The translations under genes were made by a program, and so were the position numbers. A stretch of 41,999 nucleotides of DNA from a virus: positions 1 through 41,999 of IMG/VR virus record IMGVR_UViG_3300009176_000043. The stretch is one strand, 5' to 3'. This document shows positions 7,179 to 15,085 of the stretch, piece by piece. The notes under the pieces were generated by a model. That model was not told the DNA's origin and searched no databases. It saw nothing but the letters and a program-made list of their open reading frames with translations. Position 1 is the first letter of the stretch; every line of letters begins with the position of its first letter.

Positions 7179-8544
7179 TGCTCTCACGCTGCTCGCGAAT
7201 GCGATTGCCCCGTCTCGGGTGAAATCTATCGAAGGCGAGTATCGCCCAGGCCCGTATTATATCGATGGACCTAATGGTGGCTGGTTGTCAGCACAGGCTG
7301 GCCGGTTTCTGAATTGGTGGCAGATGGGCTATTCGCCACAGTCTCGCGGCTGCGGCGGAGCGATGGTTGAGGCATGCGTCTCCGCATACTCACAAACCGT
7401 TGCTATGTGTCCTGGCGACCATTGGCGATTGCTTCCGAATGGCGGTCGCGAGCGCGTCACGACATCGGCGCTTTCACGAATTATACGGCGGCCGAACGAT
7501 TACCAATCGATGTCGGATCTGTTGCTGAATTTGACTCGGCGACTCTATGAAAAGGGCGAGTGCTACGCTCTCGCGATTCGCGACGGCAGTTTCCAGATTA
7601 AGGAACTGCACTGGATGCGTGACGGCTGCCCGTATGTTGCCGAGGATGGATCTATATTCTATCAGCTTTGGGGAAATGAGGTCGCCGAGCGACGTTTCGA
7701 TCTACATTATCCTATTCCTGCGCGCGACGTGCTTAATGTTAGGCTCCATACTCCGCGTCATCCATTAAAGGGCGCGAGTCCAATTCTGGCTGTTGCGCTC
7801 GAATTGGAGCTGTCTGGCGCGGCTATGTCTCAGCAGATTGCGTTCTACCTCAATCAGGCGAGACCGAGTTTTATCCTCGAAACTGATCAGGAACTTACGA
7901 AGGAACGGGCAAAGGACCTTCGCGACCGCTGGGATGCTCAGACTCAAGGAGACGGTGCTGGTGGCACTCCGATTTTGTCATGGGGTTTGAAGGCCAGGCC
8001 AGTCACGATCGGCGCTGGTGATGCGCGTCTCGCCGATATGTTGAAGCTGGCGAATGAAAGTGTTGCGCTCGCTTTTCGGATGCCATTGCAAATCCTTGGT
8101 ATTGGAGGCACACCGTTCGCTTCTACCGAGGCGCTCATGTCCTCATGGCGGGCAATGGGGTTAGGGTTTGCGCTGAACCATATCGAAGAAGCCTTTGGAC
8201 GGTTATTCGCTCTGGATGGCTATCCGGATGAATATATTGAGTTCGATACTAATGCTCTTTTGCGGTCTTCGTTTAAAGAGATGATTGATGCTTTGGTCGC
8301 AGGAACCCACCGCGTTTTTGCGCCGAATGAGGCACGTCGATTTGTAAATTTGCCCGATGTCGAGGGCGGCGACGAGGTTCGTGTGCAACAACAGGATGTG
8401 CCTCTCTCCTGGATTGCGCAGCAGCCGAAAGCCATTGCCCCGCCAACCGATGCCGGGGTCACAAATAATGAGGGGCGCGCTGCTGATGCCGAGTCTGTCG
8501 TTCGCCGCTTCCGATCAGCCCGCGACCGTGCTCACGCCGCTTGA
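7171..8544 (+). CDS. Portal protein (HK97-type)
   Basis: Forms the dodecameric ring at one capsid vertex through which DNA enters and leaves, and to which the connector binds. The 457-residue length is normal. Family hallmarks: the N-terminal helix region ending in ACVSAYSQTVA, the WRLLPNGGRE hairpin, RPNDYQSMSDLL followed by YEKGECYA, the ARDVLNVRLHTP segment with KGASPI, and the stem/crown region NESVALAFRMP with GIGGTPFASTEAL. ATG 7171 overlaps the small membrane gene. The gene lies about 3 kb after the capsid gene instead of between terL and protease. Confidence 0.93.
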   Translation: MANALTLLANAIAPSRVKSIEGEYRPGPYYIDGPNGGWLSAQAGRFLNWWQMGYSPQSRGCGGAMVEACVSAYSQTVAMCPGDHWRLLPNGGRERVTTSALSRIIRRPNDYQSMSDLLLNLTRRLYEKGECYALAIRDGSFQIKELHWMRDGCPYVAEDGSIFYQLWGNEVAERRFDLHYPIPARDVLNVRLHTPRHPLKGASPILAVALELELSGAAMSQQIAFYLNQARPSFILETDQELTKERAKDLRDRWDAQTQGDGAGGTPILSWGLKARPVTIGAGDARLADMLKLANESVALAFRMPLQILGIGGTPFASTEALMSSWRAMGLGFALNHIEEAFGRLFALDGYPDEYIEFDTNALLRSSFKEMIDALVAGTHRVFAPNEARRFVNLPDVEGGDEVRVQQQDVPLSWIAQQPKAIAPPTDAGVTNNEGRAADAESVVRRFRSARDRAHAA

Positions 8545-10507
8545 CGCGCTTGCCGCCGAGCTTGGCTCCGAAGCGGCGCGCATCGAGCGCGACTTGCGGC
8601 GTGATTTCGCAGTCGGCATGGCTGAAATACGACAGGAATTGGAGGCTGTGCAGCGGCGCGGCGCTGAAATGGAGCTGCGCGCCGCCAATGCCGAACGGGC
8701 ACTGGCCGATGCTGTGCGCGAGCGGCTGGCGGCGGTGCGAAACGGCGAGAGCGTTACGATCGAGGATGTGCGGCCGTTGGTCGAGACCGAGGTCGCCAAG
8801 CAAGTTAATGCGATGCCGAAGTCGCCGGATGCGGAAGCGATTTCGACGATAGTCTCGATACAGATCGAGGCCAGTCTATCGGATATAGCCGAAAGAGCAT
8901 CGGCGCTGGTCGAGCGCCCTGAGTTGCCGATGTTGCCTGATATTGGGGCAATGGTGAGCGAAGAATCCGATCGCCGCGAAGGTGATCTAGTGGCGAAAGT
9001 CGCGGCGCTCGTCCCCGTTCCGGAAGTGGATAAAGCGATTGCCGCAGAATTTGAACGACAGTTGTCCGATGTCGTGATTCGCGCGGTGAAATTGATCCCA
9101 CCCGTTGAATTGCCTGATGTCGGCGCTGCCGTAGCCGATGAATTTGTCAAGCGTGAGAGCGGTGTTGCCGAACGGGCGGCGGCGCTGGTGAAGGTTCCTG
9201 AACCGCCAGACGTGGGGGAGGCAGTTGCGGCGGAGGTGGAGCGTCGTCTCCTCGATATTGCTACAAGATCGGCCGAACTGATCCCCGATGTCGTGACTGC
9301 TGTGGTCGAGGAATTTACCAAACGCGAAGATGCGCTTGTCGAACGGGCGGCGGCGCTGGTGAAGGTTCCTGAACTTCCAGATGTGAATGCGGTCGTTGCG
9401 GCAGAAATGCAGAATCGATTATTCGATATTGCCGCGAGATCGGTTGAATTGATGCCCGATGTCGGCGCTGCCGTGGTCGAGGAGTTTGCTAAGCGCGAAG
9501 ATGCGTTTGTCGAGCGGGCGGCATCGCTAGTGAAGGTTCCGGAAGCCCCGGTACTACCGGATATCGACGCTAAGGTGGACAATGCTGTCGCGGCAGCATT
9601 TCTGACGGTGCGGGTGCCGGAAGATGGTAAGTCCGCTGACCCCGAAGCTACGGCTGATTTAGTTCGTATCAGGGTTGCTGAAGCTCTCGCGTGCGTCTCT
9701 GTGGACATTGTTAGCCCAACTGACGCCGCGGAGATTGCACAGGCCGCGATCGATCGTGCATTGGCAGTTCTTCCTGCGGGCGTCACAATTGACGAGATGC
9801 GTGCTGTCGCCGCGGCCGAGCTTAAACAGCAGTTAGAGGCCATTCCGAAGGCTCTGGACGCCAATGAGATTGGCGACCTGGCGGGCGCAGCGGCCGAGGC
9901 TGCGGTCGGTCGGTATATGCCGGACATTGCTCAGCGAGCGGCCACTTTAATCCCGCCAGCCGAGCCGCTTCCTCTCCCGGATATCGGCGGCTTACTAGAA
10001 GAGAAATTCGCCAGTCACGCTGATGAGATCGCCGCGCGTGCTTCGATGGCGGCAACAGACTCTCTCACTGCCGAGATTGATCGTCTGCTTCCTGAGATAG
10101 CTGCTCGCACGGCGGTCTTAATGCCGCCGGCCGAAATACCGGAGATACCTGATTACAGTCCGATTATCGAGGCGGAAACGGAACGATTGGTGGCTATCAA
10201 GATCGCGGAAATACCGAAACCGCGAGATGGTGCCGATGGTCTTCAAGGGCCAGAAGGTCCGCAGGGAACCGTTGACAAAGTTGAGCTTCGCCAAGCCGCC
10301 GCGGCAGCAACAGAAGATCACCTTATAGTGCCGGAGCATATGCTTGGACTTATCGGTCGGGTAGGAGAGTTGTTATCGCAACCATTTGCAGTGGCACTAG
10401 ACACGCATTCCGCCCCTGCCGTTTTACCGCGCCGTAAGATCATTAAAACAAAACGCGACCCCGATGGGAACTTGACTTACGACGTGACAGAAGTTTCCGA
10501 GAGTTGA
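8468..10507 (+). CDS. Repetitive fibre-like structural protein with collagen-like end
   Basis: About 679 residues from ATG 8468, with GGGGT 8 nt upstream; ATG 8486 after GAGGGG is an alternative. Both overlap the portal end, and the open frame reaches back to 8357. The N-terminal 120 residues are a charged helix. The middle carries four copies of a 57-59-residue helical repeat (9002-9560) with core ERAAALVKVPE-x-PDV ... EEF-x-KRE. Further degenerate AA-x-LIPPAE segments continue to about 10150. The C-terminus has a short collagen-like GADGLQGPEGPQG stretch, followed by a compact end domain. Repeats plus a collagen tract suggest an elongated fibre or whisker on the head or neck; that is inference, and no named family is recognised. 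Confidence 0.65.
   Translation: MRGALLMPSLSFAASDQPATVLTPLDALAAELGSEAARIERDLRRDFAVGMAEIRQELEAVQRRGAEMELRAANAERALADAVRERLAAVRNGESVTIEDVRPLVETEVAKQVNAMPKSPDAEAISTIVSIQIEASLSDIAERASALVERPELPMLPDIGAMVSEESDRREGDLVAKVAALVPVPEVDKAIAAEFERQLSDVVIRAVKLIPPVELPDVGAAVADEFVKRESGVAERAAALVKVPEPPDVGEAVAAEVERRLLDIATRSAELIPDVVTAVVEEFTKREDALVERAAALVKVPELPDVNAVVAAEMQNRLFDIAARSVELMPDVGAAVVEEFAKREDAFVERAASLVKVPEAPVLPDIDAKVDNAVAAAFLTVRVPEDGKSADPEATADLVRIRVAEALACVSVDIVSPTDAAEIAQAAIDRALAVLPAGVTIDEMRAVAAAELKQQLEAIPKALDANEIGDLAGAAAEAAVGRYMPDIAQRAATLIPPAEPLPLPDIGGLLEEKFASHADEIAARASMAATDSLTAEIDRLLPEIAARTAVLMPPAEIPEIPDYSPIIEAETERLVAIKIAEIPKPRDGADGLQGPEGPQGTVDKVELRQAAAAATEDHLIVPEHMLGLIGRVGELLSQPFAVALDTHSAPAVLPRRKIIKTKRDPDGNLTYDVTEVSES
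9002..9560 (+). repeat. 171-bp tandem coding repeats
   Basis: Tandem units with 171-bp period (177 bp for the first), in frame, inside the fibre-like gene. A 35-bp block starting CGAACGGGCGG is identical at 9169-9203 and 9340-9374, and diverged at 9511. The unit is 57 residues. Near-identity of two units suggests recent duplication or homogenisation. Confidence 0.8.
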
Positions 10508-10508
10508 G

Positions 10509-10925
10509 ATGGCGAGCATTATATTTAATTCTGCCATCGATGATGAAGCTAGAGGAAATATAGATTTCGAATCCGATACATTTAAGTGTGTTCTCGTAAC
10601 TTCTTCTTATATTCCGAATAAAAAAACGCATACGAAACGTAGCGACGTGACAAATGAAGTCACGGGCACGGGTTATACCTCTGGCGGAGTTGCGGTGACT
10701 GTCACAGTTACCAAAGATACCGCAAACGATCGTGTCGATATATCGCTCGGGGAAATCAGTTTGCCATCTTCTACGATCACCGCAGCGGCGGCGGTATATT
10801 GTAAGAGTAGGGGTGGGATTAGCTCTGCGGACGAGCTTGTTGCCTACATTGATTTCGGCCGTAACTACACTTCTGTAAACGGAACTTTTTCGCTTTCTGC
10901 CTCTACGCTGCGGATATCGAATTGA
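10509..10925 (+). CDS. Putative virion structural protein
   Basis: A 138-residue protein, start ATG 10509 two bases after the preceding stop. It is beta-rich with a short helix at the N-terminus; the EVTGTGYTSGG turn followed by alternating Val/Thr strands recurs in the next gene (SNGYTTGG), so the two are distant relatives. No membrane span or catalytic motif is visible. This type of small GYTxGG protein is common near portal and tail genes of phages and is usually called a virion protein. A role on the head or neck is likely but not shown. Confidence 0.6.
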   Translation: MASIIFNSAIDDEARGNIDFESDTFKCVLVTSSYIPNKKTHTKRSDVTNEVTGTGYTSGGVAVTVTVTKDTANDRVDISLGEISLPSSTITAAAAVYCKSRGGISSADELVAYIDFGRNYTSVNGTFSLSASTLRISN

Positions 10926-10964
10926 CAATAACACTTATTGAGCAGTCATAGGGGAATTGGTTAA

Positions 10965-11393
10965 ATGGCAACTTTTACGAAATATAATACTTTTGTTGAA
11001 AACCTTTGCAACAAGCTGATCGACGCGTTCGGCACGACGGATACCTGGAAAGCGGTCATACACACCGATGCGCCAGCTCCGACGACCGATAACAGCGTCT
11101 CTGATTTGACACAGATTGCCGGTAGCAATGGGTACACGACCGGCGGGACGGATATTACGTTTAATTCTACGCGCACGACGGATACGGTAACGGCTACGGC
11201 TACTGATGTGGTCTGGACGGCATCGGGCGGCAACCTCGGCGCATCGACGACTGGTCGGTACATATCGATTTATGATGACACGTCGGCAGCAGACAATCTG
11301 CTGTGCAGCTACGATTACGGTTCGACTTTCACGGTCGCGACGGGGGAGACTCTTACATTGGACTTCGGGGCCTCATTGTTCACTTTATCGTAG
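10965..11393 (+). CDS. Putative virion structural protein, relative of preceding gene
   Basis: A 142-residue protein, start ATG 10965 about 10 nt after a GGGG ribosome-site element. It begins with a helical segment (YNTFVENLCNKLIDAFG), then a beta-rich domain containing the SNGYTTGG turn, many Thr/Asp, and DNLLCSYDYGS near the end, matching the arrangement of the neighbouring 138-residue protein (ELVAYIDFG). Probably a duplicated virion protein. Immediately after it lies a candidate promoter and a homing endonuclease gene, so the insertion boundary of that mobile gene is within the next 40 bases. Confidence 0.6.
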   Translation: MATFTKYNTFVENLCNKLIDAFGTTDTWKAVIHTDAPAPTTDNSVSDLTQIAGSNGYTTGGTDITFNSTRTTDTVTATATDVVWTASGGNLGASTTGRYISIYDDTSAADNLLCSYDYGSTFTVATGETLTLDFGASLFTLS

Positions 11394-11399
11394 AACTGT

Positions 11400-11428
11400 T
11401 TGCACTGTATGCAACTGTTGATTATACT
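11400..11428 (+). promoter_or_regulatory. Candidate promoter for LAGLIDADG gene
   Basis: TTGCAC (11400-11405), 17-nt spacer, TATACT (11423-11428). The -10 matches the sigma-70 consensus at five of six bases, the -35 only at TTG. The predicted start of transcription would fall at about 11435, the A of the ATG, giving a leaderless message; no ribosome site is visible. TTGCA/TGCAA arms (11400-11404, 11410-11414) flank the -35. Confidence 0.35.
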
Positions 11429-11434
11429 ATTACG

Positions 11435-11923
11435 ATGATAACAGTCAAAGAACTCGCTTGGCTTGGTGGTCTTCTCGAAGGAGAGGCTTCCTTTATGCTG
11501 CGAAACGGGTGCCATAAAATCGCATTACAAATGACGGATCTCGATGTTGTGCAGCGTGCTGCTGCGATTTTAGGTGTTCCTGTAGGGGCTTATTCACGAC
11601 AGCCAAAAGGTAAAGCTACTTATCTTCCTGTGTGGCATTTAGCGGTCCATGGGATTAAAGCCATTGCATGGATGATGACACTTTACACGCTCATGGGAGA
11701 GCGTCGAAAAGCAAAGATTCTGGAAGTTTTGGATCACTGGAAGGCTTCTAAGTCAGCTCCGCGCGCTTCTCGGGGGACGCGTCTTATGGCGGTGTGTCAT
11801 CCGGATCGGCCCCGTGCTGCGCACATGCTCTGCAATACGTGTTGGATGCGCGAGTACCGTAAACGCACCGGCAAGAATGGTAATTATTACCGCAAGCAAA
11901 AACTTATCCCGGAGCCTGTTTGA
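11435..11923 (+). CDS. LAGLIDADG-type homing endonuclease (free-standing)
   Basis: A 162-residue protein starting at ATG 11435; the open frame extends upstream to 11303 but overlaps the previous gene in another frame. Residues 6-18 (ELAWLGGLLEGEA) are a LAGLIDADG helix, with the Glu at the catalytic position and the following SF strand; IALQMTDLDVVQRAAAILGV is the usual next beta-helix unit. Only one LAGLIDADG motif is present, so it should act as a homodimer. The C-terminus has a Cys/His set (CHPD ... HMLCNTC) and a basic tail, likely a zinc-stabilised DNA-binding extension. A selfish gene between virion genes; no intron or intein signature is seen around it. Confidence 0.82.
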   Translation: MITVKELAWLGGLLEGEASFMLRNGCHKIALQMTDLDVVQRAAAILGVPVGAYSRQPKGKATYLPVWHLAVHGIKAIAWMMTLYTLMGERRKAKILEVLDHWKASKSAPRASRGTRLMAVCHPDRPRAAHMLCNTCWMREYRKRTGKNGNYYRKQKLIPEPV

Positions 11924-12309
11924 TGCAGCCGCATTCTCTTGGTAAGATTACCATAAACACCGCGAAGACTCCCGAACAGCGTAAGGTCGAGGCTGGTTGG
12001 GCAGGACGACATGAAAAGTTTTCGAAAGGTGCGAAGCTACCAAATACGCGGGTTCAAGTGTGTCCGCGCGTTAAGGTTGCCGACCTCCCAGAAGGCTTTC
12101 TAACACAGACTCACATCGAACATCTGGAACACAACCAGCAGATTGCCTCGTGTTGCCGACATCCGGAGAACCACGAAGTCGAAGCCCATAAAAGCCACCC
12201 CGATGAATCGGCGCCGGACATATACGTGTTTCATTGTACCTGTGGCCGAAAGCATCGATTTTTCTGTCTTGGCGTGACCGATGAGCGCCCGTATTGGAGT
12301 GCCGGCTAA
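11923..12309 (+). CDS. Hypothetical Cys/His-rich protein
   Basis: A 128-residue protein from ATG 11923 (TGATG overlap with the homing endonuclease stop; GGAG 8 nt upstream). The C-terminal half has possible metal ligands: CCRHPENH, then FHCTCGRKHRFFC, arranged like a small zinc finger. The N-terminal half is basic and polar (TPEQRKVEAGWAGRHEKF). I do not recognise the family. Coupled translation links it to the homing endonuclease upstream and the virion gene downstream (TAATG), so it could have come with the endonuclease or be an old member of the head block. Confidence 0.55.
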   Translation: MQPHSLGKITINTAKTPEQRKVEAGWAGRHEKFSKGAKLPNTRVQVCPRVKVADLPEGFLTQTHIEHLEHNQQIASCCRHPENHEVEAHKSHPDESAPDIYVFHCTCGRKHRFFCLGVTDERPYWSAG

Positions 12310-12626
12310 TGGCGACGGCAACTGAGGTGCTGGCGCAGAGCCAGATAGAGGGCGCGAGCCTGGTGCTGATCTACGATGATGTTACCTTGATCGGAAATCG
12401 GTTCGAAGCAAACGTCGGCAACACCGCCGTTGGTCCGATGACAGTGAGCATAGCACTCAATAATGGGTTCGCTGGAACCACGGTGATTCAGCCAAATCGC
12501 TTTAACCAAGCGATTAACATCCCGGCTAACCGCCGCCCTCAAGGTGTATTGGTGACAACGAGGTTTGGAACCCAGACGATCGATTGGGGCATTCAGTCTA
12601 TTAGCATAAGTTTCTCTTCTAGTTAA
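12309..12626 (+). CDS. Hypothetical virion protein (105 aa)
   Basis: Starts at ATG 12309, overlapping the previous stop by one base (TAATG); an in-frame ATG at 12294 inside the previous gene is less likely. A small beta-rich protein with an N-terminal helix (TEVLAQSQIEGASLVLIYDDV), a central Gly/Asn-rich part and a C-terminal strand IDWGIQSISISFSSS. No Cys, no membrane span, no recognised domain. Its position in the run of virion genes suggests a structural protein. Confidence 0.55.
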   Translation: MATATEVLAQSQIEGASLVLIYDDVTLIGNRFEANVGNTAVGPMTVSIALNNGFAGTTVIQPNRFNQAINIPANRRPQGVLVTTRFGTQTIDWGIQSISISFSSS

Positions 12627-12634
12627 TAAGTATT

Positions 12635-13351
12635 ATGGCGTTTTCTCATAGCCGACATTCCACTCATGAGAATGGCGCCGGCTTCACTCTAACATGCGCC
12701 GTGACGCTCGCCTCTACAGTCAAGGCCAGCAGTCTTGTTTTGGTGTCAGTCGGATGGGCAAGTAATCCTGGAGATACTTGCTCTATAGCTGACGATAAAG
12801 GAAATAATTACACTCTTGTTGATCTGCTGAGATCCACGGCTTCAGGTTATACTTGGCAGACCGCGTATCTTGATGGCGTTACAAACGCCCCAATAACGAT
12901 TACAGCAACGATGATATCCGCCACCCGGCAGTTTATTTCTATTATCGTTGGCGAATATACCGGAGGGCTGGGCGGATCTTCCCTTAATGGTCACGCTATA
13001 AACGCGCAAACTAATCCCGCGACAACAGCTAATGCGCTCACCTCGACAAACTTCACGCCGACCGCAAATAATTCATTGATATATGGTTCGCTAGTTGACG
13101 CTAGTAGTATTGGTGCCATTTCAGCAGGGACGAATTACACTCTTCGTTTGAATAACAGCAGCAGCAGTTTTGATATGGAAGACAAAACATTAGCGGTTGC
13201 CGCTGCTGGTGCCGCTACGTTCACAACTGCAACAAGCGGCGCGAGCGCTTTTTTTGTGACCGGAGGCTTGGCTATAAAGCCGTGGATTTCTATGGTCAAC
13301 AGGGCAGTGAATATACAAACTCAATCTAATAGTCGCGCGTCTTTTTGGTAG
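12635..13351 (+). CDS. Putative virion surface protein, beta-sandwich
   Basis: A 238-residue Ser/Thr/Ala-rich, beta-dominated protein. Features include alternating hydrophobic strands (SSLVLVSVGWA; FISIIVGEYTGG), a DDKGNNYTLV hairpin, and a final TTATSGASAFFVTGGLAIKP motif. This layout is typical of immunoglobulin- or lectin-like sandwich domains of phage surface proteins, although no catalytic or sugar-binding residues can be assigned. Start ATG 12635 with a weak ribosome site. It lies between small virion genes on the head side of the operon, so a head-surface or fibre role is plausible. Confidence 0.55.
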   Translation: MAFSHSRHSTHENGAGFTLTCAVTLASTVKASSLVLVSVGWASNPGDTCSIADDKGNNYTLVDLLRSTASGYTWQTAYLDGVTNAPITITATMISATRQFISIIVGEYTGGLGGSSLNGHAINAQTNPATTANALTSTNFTPTANNSLIYGSLVDASSIGAISAGTNYTLRLNNSSSSFDMEDKTLAVAAAGAATFTTATSGASAFFVTGGLAIKPWISMVNRAVNIQTQSNSRASFW

Positions 13352-13360
13352 GTAATTTGT

Positions 13361-13873
13361 ATGGCGCTTTACCTTATTGGAAACGGTCCCATGCAAACTA
13401 CAGCCGCATTCGCGGTTGTGGCGACGGGAACCTCTATCAAGACTCTTTTACAAGTTAAGCCCGGAGCGACAACCTCTTTGCGCATTATCGAGTGGGGAAT
13501 CTCGTTCGATGGCTCCGCGGCGGCGACGCCCGGCAAGGTTGAGTTAATAGAGACTGACGTTGCCGCGACTGTCACAGCGTCCGTCGCGGCTGATATTACT
13601 AAATATGACGCGGACGCTATAGCAAATGGCGATCCGACGACAGCGCTCATTGCTGTTGGAACTACATCAACGGGATATACATCCTCCGGCGAAGGCTCGA
13701 TCACCGCCGTTCGAAGTCTCGCCGGGCCTCAGCTTATTTCTCCGACAACTCAATTTATTCAGCAATTCCCATTGGGCCGCGAACCGATAATCCAGAACGC
13801 GAAGTTTGGTCGTATTCGCGTTACCTTTGGGACTACAGTAAACGCGTATTGTTATATGATCGTATCAGTCTAA
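13361..13873 (+). CDS. Hypothetical virion structural protein (170 aa)
   Basis: Starts at ATG 13361 with TAGGT about 8 nt upstream. Beta-rich, with RIIEWGISFDGSAAA in the first half, and LISPTTQFIQQFPLGREPII leading to a C-terminal pair of strands (RIRVTFGTTV; CYMIVSV). This arrangement resembles small phage structural proteins built of one beta-sandwich that follow fibre genes. I do not recognise a named family. No enzymatic motif, signal peptide or membrane span is visible. Confidence 0.6.
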   Translation: MALYLIGNGPMQTTAAFAVVATGTSIKTLLQVKPGATTSLRIIEWGISFDGSAAATPGKVELIETDVAATVTASVAADITKYDADAIANGDPTTALIAVGTTSTGYTSSGEGSITAVRSLAGPQLISPTTQFIQQFPLGREPIIQNAKFGRIRVTFGTTVNAYCYMIVSV

Positions 13874-13897
13874 AGATTACTACGGGAGTAGTGCGGC

Positions 13898-15085
13898 ATG
13901 GCTCGGTTTGGCCGCTCATTCCCGATCTCTGGCATCTCGATTAAGCATGGTCTTAGTCAAGCAGTCGCTAAGTCCGTCGTTGCTGATGCCGGTTCCTATA
14001 GTCTAACCGGCACGGCCGCAACGCCGAAATGGGACCGGAAAGTTGTCGCGGCCTCGGGCGCTTACGCCTTTACCGGCGCTACCGTTGCAATTCGCCGAGA
14101 TTTCCGTCCGTCAGCCGGCGCCGGTTCCTATGCCGTCACCGGCACGGCGACATCGGTATTACGTGGCCGGAATTTGTCGGCCACCTCGGGGTCTTACGCG
14201 CTTACTGGCTTCGCGGCCTCACTGTTTCATGGATGGCGGGTCGCGGCAGCCGCAGGTTCCTACGCTGTTACTGGAACCACAGCGACGCTGACGCGTCGTT
14301 TGCCGATGACTGCCGATGTCGGGGCTTACGTCCTGACTGGATCGGCAGCATCGCTCGCACGCAATCTGCCGCTTACGGCGGGTGCCGGCTCATACGCTCT
14401 GACCGGCTCCGCCGCCTCGCTATTGCACGCGTGGAAGGTATCCGCCGAGAGCGGCGCCTATACTCTAACCGGCTCCGCCGCCTCGCTCCTCGAAATTTCA
14501 CAAAAAGCTGTTATAGCCGAGGCGGGCTCTTATTCCCTAACGGGCACGGCGGCATCTCTTGTACATAAGAAAATAGCGTCAGCCGGCGCTGGTGTTTACG
14601 ATTTCCTCGGGTCAACGGCAACCCTGACACGGCGACTACCGATTACCGCGGGAATCGGAAGTTACTCTCTTAGCGGCAGCGGAGTTTCTCTTCTCAAGAC
14701 CGTCCGTTTAGGGGCGGTTGCTGGCGCTTACAATCTCACTGGAACCAGTGCTTCCCTGCTTCGGGGCGCTCGTTTAGTGACCACAGCGGGATCTTACGTC
14801 CTAACCGGAAGTCCCGCATTACTCATCGCCAGCGGGGCGGCCCAAGACGCAGCGGCCGACGGCGCAATTTGCACTGTCACGGCAACGCTGCTACCGGGCA
14901 CTGTCACCGTCAGTTCTATTATCGGCGCTCTGGAGCAGGATGGGATCAGGTCAAGACGGCAGCGCCATGATGCACATGTACTTGGTTCAATACTCTATCT
15001 TCGTACATCATTACATCCCGGCGCGGCTAATGGCGAAGATAATTTAACGGATGAAGAGTTAATTCTTATGCTTGAGGCTGCTTAA
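13898..15085 (+). CDS. 13 x 22-residue repeat protein (AGSYxLTG), adhesin/fibre-like
   Basis: A 395-residue protein: residues 1-28 lead in, about 31-313 are thirteen tandem repeats of about 22 residues with consensus AGSY-x-LTG-S/T-AASL followed by about 8 variable, often basic residues, and residues 315-395 form a distinct C-terminal domain (TVTVSSIIGALEQDG ... LTDEELILMLEAA). The regular Tyr and Thr-Gly spacing suggests a stacked beta-hairpin or solenoid fibre. Start ATG 13898 has GGGAG 9 nt upstream; the stop overlaps the next ATG (TAATG). Such repeats are seen in surface and phage proteins of alphaproteobacteria. The fibre function is inference. Confidence 0.68.
   Translation: MARFGRSFPISGISIKHGLSQAVAKSVVADAGSYSLTGTAATPKWDRKVVAASGAYAFTGATVAIRRDFRPSAGAGSYAVTGTATSVLRGRNLSATSGSYALTGFAASLFHGWRVAAAAGSYAVTGTTATLTRRLPMTADVGAYVLTGSAASLARNLPLTAGAGSYALTGSAASLLHAWKVSAESGAYTLTGSAASLLEISQKAVIAEAGSYSLTGTAASLVHKKIASAGAGVYDFLGSTATLTRRLPITAGIGSYSLSGSGVSLLKTVRLGAVAGAYNLTGTSASLLRGARLVTTAGSYVLTGSPALLIASGAAQDAAADGAICTVTATLLPGTVTVSSIIGALEQDGIRSRRQRHDAHVLGSILYLRTSLHPGAANGEDNLTDEELILMLEAA
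13988..14836 (+). repeat. 66-bp tandem coding repeat array, 13 copies
   Basis: Thirteen in-frame units of about 66 bp (two of them longer) encode AGSYxLTG repeats. At the DNA level the units are diverged, keeping the Tyr, Thr-Gly and Ala-Ser codons, so this is an old, selected repeat and not a recent expansion. Confidence 0.85.

Noticed and set aside
8515-9927. 470-codon open frame on the minus strand
   Set aside because: It mirrors the periodic, Ala/Glu-rich repeat gene on the + strand; the translation is Ser/Ala/Thr low-complexity with no recognisable domain, and no ribosome site was seen.
13988-14836. Regular 66-bp repeats as a possible CRISPR array
   Set aside because: Repeats are in frame, diverged at third positions and encode a periodic protein; no spacer-like unique segments of constant size.
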